From assembly GCF_017353185.1 (NCBI RefSeq), contig NZ_JAFMYV010000006.1, positions 62,001-126,000 of the forward strand: a DNA stretch of 64,000 nucleotides. The letters run 5' to 3'. This document shows, one piece after another, positions 23,825 through 31,971 of this stretch. The DNA is from Fibrella rubiginis (GTDB lineage Bacteria > Bacteroidota > Bacteroidia > Cytophagales > Spirosomataceae). A program made the position numbers and the translations under genes. Within the stretch, counting starts at the first letter, position 1. Each line of letters opens with the position of its first letter. A model generated the notes under the pieces. It saw only the letters and a list, made by a program, of their open reading frames with translations, was not told the origin of the DNA and did no database searches.

Positions 23825-26281
23825 ATGTTCACGAACTATGTCAAAATCGCCTGGCGCACCCTGCGCAAGCAGGGCGGTTACACCGCCATCAATGTGATTG
23901 GGTTAGCCCTTGGCCTGGCCTGCTGCCTGCTCATTACGCTATACGTAGTCGATGAGCTAAGCTACGACCGCTTCAACGCCAAGGCTGACCGCATCTACCG
24001 CCTCCACTCCGACATTAAGTTTGGCGGCGAGGTGATGAACATGGCCGTTACGCCCGACCCACTGGGGCCAACGCTCAAACAGGATTACCCGCAGGTAGAA
24101 CAGTTCACGCGGCTGCATCAGCAAGGCACGTGGTCTGTAAGTCAGGCGGGTACCACGAGCGTAATTCGGGAAGACAACATCACCTTTGCCGACTCCACCG
24201 TATTCGATGTCTTTACGCTGCCACTCCTGGCCGGCCGGTACGCCGGAGCGGACCCAAAGCGGGCGCTGGCGCAGCCCAACTCGGTGGTCATCAGCGAGGC
24301 GGCGGCTACCCGGCACTTCGGCAGTCAAAACCCGATAGGTCAGACTCTGCTCTTCAACAAGATGCCTTACAAGGTAACGGCTCTGATGCGCGACATGCCC
24401 ACCAACAGCCACTTCCGGGCAGATTTTCTGCTGGCCATGAGCAGCGACGACTATCAGTGGGGCCAATGGGTGAGCAACAACCACCATACTTACGTGGTGC
24501 TTAGGCCCGGTGTTGATGCCGACGCGTTCGCCCGGAACCTCGACGCTGTGGCTGAAAAGTACGTAGGGCCGCAGATACTGTCGTTTCTGGGGTCAACCAT
24601 GGCGCAGTTCCGGCAGGCCAACAACCGGTTTGCGTTTACTATGATGCCCCTGACCGACATTCATCTGCATTCAAAACAGACCATTCAGCTGGCTCCCGTT
24701 GGCGACATTCGCTACGTCTATATTTTCTCGGCCGTAGCCCTGTTTATTCTGCTCATTGCGGGCATCAACTTCATGAACCTGGCCACGGCCCGGTCGGCCA
24801 ACCGGGCCAAGGAGGTGGGCGTCCGCAAGGTGCTGGGGTCGGGACAGGGGCAGCTTCTGAATCAGTTCATGACCGAATCGGTACTGACTACGGCAATGGC
24901 TATGCTCCTGGCCGTTGGACTGGTGGCTGCGGCACTGCCCCTATTCAACGACATTGCCGCCAAACAACTGACATTCAGGCGACTAATTACACCTTTCTGG
25001 TTAGTGATGTTGCCAGTAGTACCGCTGGTGGTGGGGTTGCTGGCAGGGGTCTATCCGGCCATTTTCCTGTCGTCATACCGGCCCATTGCCGTGCTGAAGG
25101 GCAAGATAATAGCCCGTTCGGGCGGGGCGTTGCTGAGCAGTGCGCGGCTACGAAGCGGGCTGGTGGTGTTCCAGTTTATGATGTCGGTGCTGCTCATCAT
25201 CGGCACCATCGTGGTCTACCGGCAGATGCGCTACATTCAGACCAAAAACCTGGGGTTCAACCGCGAGCAGATGCTGGTGGTGAACGGAACCGACGGCCTT
25301 GGCAAGCAAACCGAAACGTTCCGGCAGGTGGTGTTGCAGCTACCCGGCGTGGTCAACGGAACGGTGTCGGGCTATTTACCCACCCCATCTAACCGGAGCA
25401 ATACGTCGTTTTTCCCGGAGGGACAAATTGAGCCACAGAAGGCCGTGAGTATGCAGAACTGGAGCGTCGATTACGACTATGTAAAGACGATGGGGATGCA
25501 ATTGGTGCAGGGCCGCGACTTTTCGCGGTCATTCGGGGCCGACTCCTCTGGCATTATCCTGAACGAAACGGCGGCGAAGCTCTTTGGCGGCAAGGCCATC
25601 ATCGGCAAACGCATTGCAGTCTATGCCGACGTGGTAAACAAGCTCACCAAATCCTACACGGTAATCGGGGTAGTCAAGAATTTTAATTACGAATCGCTGC
25701 GGCAGGAAGTGGGGGCACTGGCCCTGATACTTCAGGGCAGCACCGGGTCGATCTCGTTCCGGCTCAACGGGAGCAGCAACGTGGCGGCATTGGTAAGCCA
25801 GATCGAGGCCAACTGGAAGCGGCTGGCACCGGGGCAGGCTTTCAGCTATGCCTTCCTCGACGATAACTTCGACCAGATGTACCGCACCGAACAGCGTGTG
25901 GGTACGCTCACGCTGGTTTTTTCAGTCCTGGCCGTCCTCATTGCCTGCCTGGGGTTGTTTGGTCTGGCTGCGTATACCGCCGAGCAACGTACCAAAGAGA
26001 TTGGTGTTCGTAAAGTGCTGGGGGCCAGCGTAACCAGTGTGGTAGCCCTGCTCTCGCAGGACTTCCTGAAACTGGTTCTAATCGCTATTGTCATTGCCTC
26101 GCCCGTTGCCTGGTGGGCCATGCACCGCTGGCTGGCCGACTTCGCCTACCGGGTCGACATTGAGTGGTGGGTCTTCGCTCTGGCGGGTGTGCTGGCCGTA
26201 GGCATTGCCCTGCTCACGGTGAGCGTCCAGAGCATCAAAGCCGCCCTGGTAAACCCGGTGAAGTCATTACGAAGCGAATAA
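23825..26281 (+). CDS. Orphan double-FtsX ABC permease 9
   Basis: An 818-residue permease, alone behind cassette D. TM1 is IGLALGLACCLLITLYVVDE. The first coupling motif is NRAKEVGVRKVLGSGQ (about 325); the second, TKEIGVRKVLGAS, is at about 720. TM2 reads AGINFMNLATARS. The second periplasmic core contains the RDFSRSFGADSSGIILNETAAK stretch usual in the group. The last 55 residues (SVQSIKAALVNPVKSLRSE) are almost identical to permease 10, including the V for F in SVQ that no other copy shows, although the N-terminal halves of the two are only distantly alike. Confidence 0.9.
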   Translation: MFTNYVKIAWRTLRKQGGYTAINVIGLALGLACCLLITLYVVDELSYDRFNAKADRIYRLHSDIKFGGEVMNMAVTPDPLGPTLKQDYPQVEQFTRLHQQGTWSVSQAGTTSVIREDNITFADSTVFDVFTLPLLAGRYAGADPKRALAQPNSVVISEAAATRHFGSQNPIGQTLLFNKMPYKVTALMRDMPTNSHFRADFLLAMSSDDYQWGQWVSNNHHTYVVLRPGVDADAFARNLDAVAEKYVGPQILSFLGSTMAQFRQANNRFAFTMMPLTDIHLHSKQTIQLAPVGDIRYVYIFSAVALFILLIAGINFMNLATARSANRAKEVGVRKVLGSGQGQLLNQFMTESVLTTAMAMLLAVGLVAAALPLFNDIAAKQLTFRRLITPFWLVMLPVVPLVVGLLAGVYPAIFLSSYRPIAVLKGKIIARSGGALLSSARLRSGLVVFQFMMSVLLIIGTIVVYRQMRYIQTKNLGFNREQMLVVNGTDGLGKQTETFRQVVLQLPGVVNGTVSGYLPTPSNRSNTSFFPEGQIEPQKAVSMQNWSVDYDYVKTMGMQLVQGRDFSRSFGADSSGIILNETAAKLFGGKAIIGKRIAVYADVVNKLTKSYTVIGVVKNFNYESLRQEVGALALILQGSTGSISFRLNGSSNVAALVSQIEANWKRLAPGQAFSYAFLDDNFDQMYRTEQRVGTLTLVFSVLAVLIACLGLFGLAAYTAEQRTKEIGVRKVLGASVTSVVALLSQDFLKLVLIAIVIASPVAWWAMHRWLADFAYRVDIEWWVFALAGVLAVGIALLTVSVQSIKAALVNPVKSLRSE

Positions 26282-26329
26282 GGAAGCGTTGCCGCACCGG
26301 CGAACAGGCCCCTATCATCACCAACCGCC

Positions 26330-26423
26330 GGACAACTGGTTGTCCACTTTCGGACAGGTCAGTTAGGTAAAAACCCGTTTCTGTGTCAGAAACGGGTTTT
26401 GCGCACCGTGGCACATCCATTGA
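26330..26423 (+). promoter_or_regulatory. sigma54-like cassette E
   Basis: Half-sites GGACA (26330-26334), TGTCC (26341-26345) and GGACA (26352-26356), all perfect and spaced by 6 bases. -24/-12 element GTGGCACA-N4-TTGA at 26408-26423, GG at 26410. Site-to-GG distance 54 bp. The permease start is 45 nt beyond. Confidence 0.78.
26370..26400 (+). terminator. 13-bp perfect hairpin inside cassette E
   Basis: AAAACCCGTTTCT (26370-26382) pairs with AGAAACGGGTTTT (26388-26400) around loop GTGTC. It ends in four T, then the -24 region. It would terminate permease 9 transcripts. Confidence 0.7.
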
Positions 26424-26467
26424 CATGTTGTTGATATACACCGACTTTCTGAACGCCCCTCCTACAT

Positions 26468-28891
26468 ATGCTACGCAACTACTTTACCATCACCCTGCGG
26501 AACCTGCGCCGCAACACGGTTTATTCAGCTATCAACATCGGCGGGCTGGCACTGGGCATCGCGGCGTTTCTGCTCATTTTTGAATTCATCGCCTCGGAAT
26601 GGACCGCCAACCGGTTTCATACACACTACGATACCCTCTACCGGGTCATCATCAGCGAACCAACCAAAGACCCCGACTATTCATTTCCGGGGGGCGTGGG
26701 ACCGTTGCTAAAAGAGCAGGTCGGCGGCATTGATCAGGTGGTGCGCGTGGCCGACTACATTGCGGCGGGGGTACTGACCACCACCGGGCCAAAGCCGCAG
26801 GTAGTCCGCGAACAGCAACTGCTGTTTTCCGACGCCGATTTTTTCCGGGCCTTCACCTTTCCGTTCCAATCGGGCACCAACACGCTCGATCAGCCCCAGA
26901 CGATGGCCCTGTCGCAAACCCTGGCCCGCAAACTGTTCGGCCTGGCAGAGGCCGTGGGCAAGACCATCACCGTCAGCAACCAGTTTGGCAACACGCTCTA
27001 CACCGTCACGGGTGTCTTTGCCGACATGCCTGTCACCTCTGACCTACAGGCGCAGGCTGTGCTGGCCCTCTCGACGCTGAATGCTGCCGCCAACCGTAGC
27101 GGTAATGACTGGGCCGACCCCACCAAACTGGAGAACAGTTTCACCAACCTTTACCTGAATCTTAACCCTAAAACGAACGCAGCGGCGTTTGAACGGCAAT
27201 TAACCAGTTTGGGGAGGCAGCTAAACCCGGTCAATAAAACCCAGACGGTGCATCTGCAACCGTTCCGGGAGTTGCACCTGGCGCCGTCGTTTACGTACCC
27301 CTTCCAGACGTTTGGGAGTCTGGTGCTGGTGGTGGCGCTGGCAGGTATCTCGCTGCTGGTGTTGCTTATTGCCTGGGTCAATTACGTCAACCTGGCCACG
27401 GCGCAGGCGATGACTAAAACCAGGGAGGTGGGCATCCGGCGGCTGATTGGTGGCCGACGAAGTCAGTTGATGAGCCAGTTTCTGACCGAAACCGTGTTGT
27501 TCAGCGTCGTCAGCGTGGGGCTGGGGCTACTGCTGGCCGTTAGTTTACAGCCTGTTTTTAACGGTTTCGTGCAGAAAGAACTGTCGCTGAGCATCTTTAG
27601 CCAGTCGGGTTTCTGGGCTGGGCTGCTGGGGGTGGTGCTCGGTACGGCTGCTATGGCGGGGACCTACGTAGCCTACACGCTCAGTTCGGCCCAACCCCTG
27701 GCTGCGCTGACGGCCCGCCCGGCTCAGGCCACCGGCGGGTTACCCCTGCGGCAGATGCTGGTGGTGTTTCAGTTTGGCATCTCGGTTGTGTTTATCATTG
27801 TCACGCTGGTCATGTACCGGCAGATCTCGTTTATGCAGACGGGCCGGTTGGGCCTCAACCTGGATCAGTTGCTGGTGCTGGTGGGGCCAACCGTAGCCAC
27901 CGACGCCCAGGGCGACAAAAACAGCGCGTTCAAGCAGGAACTGGCCCGGCTGCCCTTTGTGCAGAAAGTGGCGGGGTCCAACAACGTGCCGGGGGCCGGG
28001 TACAACTTTGGCACGGCGGGCATTACCAGGCTAAACCCCGCCCCCGGCGATGACAAAAAAAATTACCAGATGTTCATCGCCGATCACCGCTTTTTCGACA
28101 CCTACGGGATCGGCCTGGTGCAGGGACGGCCCTTTACGGAAGCCGAAGCCAACGCCAGCTGGAACAACGCCCCCCGCGTAGCGGTGAACGAACGCGCCGC
28201 CCGGCAGTTGGGCTACGACCCCAAACAACCCGTGGCCGGGAAAAAGCTGCTTTTTTACGGCAAATCCTACGACATTGTGGCGGTGGTAAAAGACTACCAC
28301 CATCTGTCGATGCGGGAGGCCATTGCACCTGTCATTTATCTGCCGTCGGTGGGCTATGCGTATTTCACCATTCAGCTCGACACCCGCGATATGTCTGCCA
28401 GGATCGCGACGCTGGAGAAGCTCTATAAACAAACGTTTCCGGGCAACCCATTCGAGTATCATTTTGCCAGCGAGGTGTATAACAGTCAGTTTCAGCGTGA
28501 ACGGCAGTTGAGCCGACTGTTTGTGGCGGCATCGCTGCTGGCCATTTTCATTGCCTGTCTGGGCATTTTCGGCTTAGCGGCGTTTGCCGCTCAACAGCGC
28601 ACGAAAGAAATTGGCGTGCGTAAAGTACTGGGGGCCAGCGTAGTCAGTATCGCCGCGCTGCTGAGCAAAGATTTTCTTCGGCTGGTTGTCATCGCCCTGA
28701 TTATCGCCTCGCCGCTGGCCTGGTATGCCATGCGCCGCTGGCTGGCCGACTTCGCCTACCGGGTCGACATCGAGTGGTGGGTCTTCGCCCTGGCCGGGGC
28801 GCTGGCCGTAGGCATTGCCCTGCTCACGGTGAGCGTCCAGAGTATCAAAGCCGCCCTGGTAAATCCCGTCAAGAGTTTACGAAGCGAATAA
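26468..28891 (+). CDS. Orphan double-FtsX ABC permease 10
   Basis: An 807-residue permease, first gene of a three-gene operon. TM1 (GGLALGIAAFLLIFEFIASEW) and TM2 (LIAWVNYVNLATAQAM) differ from the main subgroups, and the first coupling motif is TKTREVGIRRLIGGRR (about 315), with RRLIGG where others have RKxxGS. The second motif TKEIGVRKVLGAS (about 709) is standard. The last 55 codons are nearly identical to permease 9, suggesting local gene conversion. An ORF in another frame crossing its 3' end is a shadow. Start at MLRNYFTITLRNL. Confidence 0.9.
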   Translation: MLRNYFTITLRNLRRNTVYSAINIGGLALGIAAFLLIFEFIASEWTANRFHTHYDTLYRVIISEPTKDPDYSFPGGVGPLLKEQVGGIDQVVRVADYIAAGVLTTTGPKPQVVREQQLLFSDADFFRAFTFPFQSGTNTLDQPQTMALSQTLARKLFGLAEAVGKTITVSNQFGNTLYTVTGVFADMPVTSDLQAQAVLALSTLNAAANRSGNDWADPTKLENSFTNLYLNLNPKTNAAAFERQLTSLGRQLNPVNKTQTVHLQPFRELHLAPSFTYPFQTFGSLVLVVALAGISLLVLLIAWVNYVNLATAQAMTKTREVGIRRLIGGRRSQLMSQFLTETVLFSVVSVGLGLLLAVSLQPVFNGFVQKELSLSIFSQSGFWAGLLGVVLGTAAMAGTYVAYTLSSAQPLAALTARPAQATGGLPLRQMLVVFQFGISVVFIIVTLVMYRQISFMQTGRLGLNLDQLLVLVGPTVATDAQGDKNSAFKQELARLPFVQKVAGSNNVPGAGYNFGTAGITRLNPAPGDDKKNYQMFIADHRFFDTYGIGLVQGRPFTEAEANASWNNAPRVAVNERAARQLGYDPKQPVAGKKLLFYGKSYDIVAVVKDYHHLSMREAIAPVIYLPSVGYAYFTIQLDTRDMSARIATLEKLYKQTFPGNPFEYHFASEVYNSQFQRERQLSRLFVAASLLAIFIACLGIFGLAAFAAQQRTKEIGVRKVLGASVVSIAALLSKDFLRLVVIALIIASPLAWYAMRRWLADFAYRVDIEWWVFALAGALAVGIALLTVSVQSIKAALVNPVKSLRSE

Positions 28892-28908
28892 CCTCAACGC
28901 ATAATATC

Positions 28909-29313
28909 ATGAAAAAGCTACTCATTTTTCTGCTGCTGACCCTCGGTGTAGCAGCTATGGCCCGCCCGGCAGACCAACCCGCCCAGCGCACCCGGATTGT
29001 TCAGAATGACAACACGCTTACAATTCAGATTGACCGGACAAACAGACCTCAACCCATTCATTATCAGCAAACATTCAACGTGGCTGATATGAACTGGATA
29101 GAAAAAGACCTGCTTAAATTCCGTGTTTTCGCCAGTCAGGGCCTGGTGGTGCCTTTCCAGGAAGTAGCCGACCTGGTAGTGCTGTTGGTGGGTATACTGG
29201 CGCTGGCGGGTACGCTATTGATTGTCAGCTACCAGGCCTCGAAACGACCCACGCTGGACCTTACGTCTCCCGACCCCGGCACCACTCTCTCTGCGCTGCC
29301 CCCCAGAAGCTAA
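28909..29313 (+). CDS. Small exported protein with C-terminal membrane anchor
   Basis: A 134-residue protein starting at MKKLLIFLLLTLG. A longer in-frame ORF begins inside the previous permease but is rejected in favour of this signal peptide (1-19). The mature part has a short beta-prone stretch (NTLTIQIDRTN), then a hydrophobic segment at about 86-106 (VADLVVLLVGILALAGTLLIVSY) and a basic/Thr-Pro-rich tail. The topology suggests a periplasmic domain with a single anchor. It sits 17 nt after permease 10 and 12 nt before permease 11, so it is co-transcribed. No family recognised; it may be an accessory subunit. Confidence 0.7.
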   Translation: MKKLLIFLLLTLGVAAMARPADQPAQRTRIVQNDNTLTIQIDRTNRPQPIHYQQTFNVADMNWIEKDLLKFRVFASQGLVVPFQEVADLVVLLVGILALAGTLLIVSYQASKRPTLDLTSPDPGTTLSALPPRS

Positions 29314-29325
29314 CCTCTTCGCACC

Positions 29326-31755
29326 ATGTTTCGCAGTTACGTTAACATCGCCCTTCGCAATCTCTGGAAAAACCGGGGTTATGCAATCATCAATGTGGTG
29401 GGGCTGGCTACGGCCTTCTGTATCTGCACGTTTCTGTTCCTGACAGCCTACCTGCACCTGACGTACGACTCGTTTCACGAGGATGGCGACCGCATTTTTC
29501 AGACGTATAGCTTTACCAACAACCCCGAAAAAGCCACCAAACGGGGTGCTATGCCCCTGCCATTTGCCCCCGCCCTCAAAGCAGATTACCCCGAACTGGA
29601 AGCCGTTACCCGCGTGATGACAGGGCGTAAAAGTCTGGTCGAAGCCAACGGCAAATACCTCGATAAGCTAATCAACTACACTGACCCCGATTTCCTGCGT
29701 GTGTTTTCGTTTCCGCTGCTGTCGGGCAATCGGGCATCGGCCCTGCGTGAGCTGAGCAGCGTGGTCATCAGTCAAAACATGGCGCATGACCTGTTTGGCA
29801 CCGCCAACCCGGTGGGAAAACGGCTGCGTATTGGCACTGACGGCGACCTGAAAGACTACATGGTAACGGGCATCATCAGCAACGCACCCGATAACTCATC
29901 CATCCAGTATGATGCACTCGTCCGGATTGAAAACGCGCCCAATTACCAGCGCAGCAAAGGCAACTGGAGCGACGGTTCGCACGCTGTTTTCGTAAAATTA
30001 CCCCTCCACGTCGCGCAGGGTACATTTGAGGAACGCCTGAAAACATTCGCTAAAAAATATTACCCCGGCACCATCAACGAATTGATCAAAAAGAAGGCCC
30101 GGCCCGATGAACGCGGTGACCTGTTTGCCGTGCGCCTGCAACAACTGTCGGACGTGCATTTCAACCGGGAAATTTCCGATAATAGAGGCACGCCCGTTGT
30201 GGCTATCTATGTCATTCTGGGCATGGCCGTTTTCATTCTGCTCATTGCCTGCATCAACTTCATCAACCTGAGCATTGCCCGGTCATTCACACGGGCGCGG
30301 GAGGTGGGCGTACGCAAATCGCTGGGGGCGCTCAGGCGCGGGTTGTTCATCCAGATTTGGGGCGAATCGGCCCTGATTTGCGTCATCGGGTTTCTGGCTG
30401 GTTCCGGGCTAGCCTATGGATTGATGCCCGCTTTCAACGCGGCATTCGGGTCGAGGCTCAACCTGACCAACGCCTTTCAGCCCGGCTTCATTGGGCTGAA
30501 TCTGGTACTGATTGTGGTGGTTACGCTGGTGGCGGGCGGCTATCCCGCCGCGCAGATGGCCGGGTTCAATACGGTCTCGGTGCTGAAAGGCCAGATCACC
30601 ACTAAACGACCCGGCACCCTGCGCAACGCCCTCATTGTCACACAGTTTACACTAGCCTGCCTGCTGGCTTGCTGTACCGTCATTGCCTACCAGCAGGTCA
30701 ATCATTTACGCCAAAGCCCCGTTGGTTTCGATAAAGAGCAGGTGATCAGTATTCCGGTGGGTGCGCAGGCCAATGGCCGACAGGTGCTGCAACGGCTACG
30801 CAATACGTTCGCCAGTGACCCGGCTATCGTGTCTATTACAGGAACGAGCGTGAATTTAGGCAGAGGCCGGGATCATGTTTCGTCGCGCAGCACGTGGGGT
30901 TTCAGTTACAAAGGCAGGCAGGTATCGGCTGACATCCTGCTCGTTGATTTCGACTACCTTAAAACGCTGCATATCAAACCACTGGCTGGCCGGGACTTCG
31001 ACCGGGCCTATGCTTCCGACTCCGTCGACCGGGTACTGATTACACAGTCGCTGGCCAGAATGATGGGCGAGAAAAACCCAGTTGGTATACTCCTTGGCGA
31101 CGATGACGACACGACCGGCACCAAATCGCAGGTAATCGGCGTCGTACCTGATTTTCATCTCTATTCGGTTGCCGACGAAGCCAAACCGATTATAATGCAC
31201 CTGTCGGGCAGCGAACCTATTCACTACATCTTTGTCCGGGTGACGCCGCAGAGCCTGGCGGGGTCGATGGAGAAGGTCAAGAAAGCATGGACCAGAGCCG
31301 CACCCCAGGTCGAATTTATCGGCACGTTTCTGGACGAAAACGTCGATGCTTGGTATCAGAATGAAGAACATCTTTCGCAGGTGCTTAGTCTGGCGTCGGG
31401 TGTTGCCATCCTGTTGTCGTGCATCGGCCTGTTTGCCATTGCCCTGCTGATGATGGAGCAGCGCACGAAGGAAATCGGGGTGCGCAAAGTGCTGGGGGCC
31501 AGCATTACCGGTATCGTGCTGCTACTCTCGCGCGATTTTGTCAGACTGGTCCTGATTGCTCTGTGCATTGCCCTGCCGCTGGCGTGGTATGGTATGCAAC
31601 AGTGGTTAGCTAATTACTCGTCCAGAATCACGATCAGCGCGTGGGTATTTGTGGCCGTGGGCATAGCCGCCATCCTGATTGCCCTATTGACGGTCAGCTA
31701 TCAGGCCACCCGCGCCGCGCTGATGAACCCGGTGAAATCATTGCGGAGTGAGTAG
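29326..31755 (+). CDS. Orphan double-FtsX ABC permease 11
   Basis: An 809-residue permease ending the operon. It is the sister of permease 1: both share VGLATAFCICTFLFLTAYLHL-like TM1, FIQIWGESAL/QVWGETGL in TM3, NALIVTQFTLACLLACCT in TM5, and a second periplasmic core with RRDHVSSRSTWGFSYKGR versus GNNSRYMYGFMYNKR. Coupling motifs are TRAREVGVRKSLGALR (about 321) and TKEIGVRKVLGASI (about 711). The pair are 27 kb apart in different operons. Both carry S in RKSLGA, unlike the others. Confidence 0.9.
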   Translation: MFRSYVNIALRNLWKNRGYAIINVVGLATAFCICTFLFLTAYLHLTYDSFHEDGDRIFQTYSFTNNPEKATKRGAMPLPFAPALKADYPELEAVTRVMTGRKSLVEANGKYLDKLINYTDPDFLRVFSFPLLSGNRASALRELSSVVISQNMAHDLFGTANPVGKRLRIGTDGDLKDYMVTGIISNAPDNSSIQYDALVRIENAPNYQRSKGNWSDGSHAVFVKLPLHVAQGTFEERLKTFAKKYYPGTINELIKKKARPDERGDLFAVRLQQLSDVHFNREISDNRGTPVVAIYVILGMAVFILLIACINFINLSIARSFTRAREVGVRKSLGALRRGLFIQIWGESALICVIGFLAGSGLAYGLMPAFNAAFGSRLNLTNAFQPGFIGLNLVLIVVVTLVAGGYPAAQMAGFNTVSVLKGQITTKRPGTLRNALIVTQFTLACLLACCTVIAYQQVNHLRQSPVGFDKEQVISIPVGAQANGRQVLQRLRNTFASDPAIVSITGTSVNLGRGRDHVSSRSTWGFSYKGRQVSADILLVDFDYLKTLHIKPLAGRDFDRAYASDSVDRVLITQSLARMMGEKNPVGILLGDDDDTTGTKSQVIGVVPDFHLYSVADEAKPIIMHLSGSEPIHYIFVRVTPQSLAGSMEKVKKAWTRAAPQVEFIGTFLDENVDAWYQNEEHLSQVLSLASGVAILLSCIGLFAIALLMMEQRTKEIGVRKVLGASITGIVLLLSRDFVRLVLIALCIALPLAWYGMQQWLANYSSRITISAWVFVAVGIAAILIALLTVSYQATRAALMNPVKSLRSE

Positions 31756-31821
31756 GCAGTCAACCTGCACGGTAGTATCCGTCAACAGGCAAGCCTGATT
31801 CCAATAGGCTGATTCATCGCC

Positions 31822-31915
31822 GGACAATTGGTTGTCCACTTTCGGACAGGTGCGTTGCCCCAAAGCTCGTTTCTGACACATCAGCGGGCCTTTTTTGTCC
31901 TGGCACGGCCATTGT
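31822..31915 (+). promoter_or_regulatory. sigma54-like cassette F
   Basis: Half-sites GGACA (31822-31826), TGTCC (31833-31837) and GGACA (31844-31848), all perfect with 6-base gaps; nearly the same sequence as cassette E. -24/-12 element CTGGCACG-N4-TTGT at 31900-31915, GG at 31902. Site-to-GG distance 54 bp. Confidence 0.78.
31864..31896 (+). terminator. Bulged hairpin with T6 inside cassette F
   Basis: GCTCG (31865-31869) pairs with the GCGGGC region and CTGA (31873-31876) with TCAG (31881-31884); TTT is bulged. It is followed by six T. It keeps the CGTTTCT half of the family motif but has lost AGAAACG. Confidence 0.5.
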
Positions 31916-31971
31916 CCAGCTACGCTGGTATACCGTGCGCCACTGATCGATCCGTTCCTGCTACCTTTCTC

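Noticed and set aside
28774..28908. Longer N-terminus for the small protein at 28909, beginning inside permease 10
   Set aside because: The extension is an out-of-frame reading of the permease 3' end; the Met at 28909 opens a clean signal peptide.
31828..31971. 845-residue version of permease 12
   Set aside because: Would place the activator site, hairpin and -24/-12 element inside the coding region; the paralog start motif begins at 31972.
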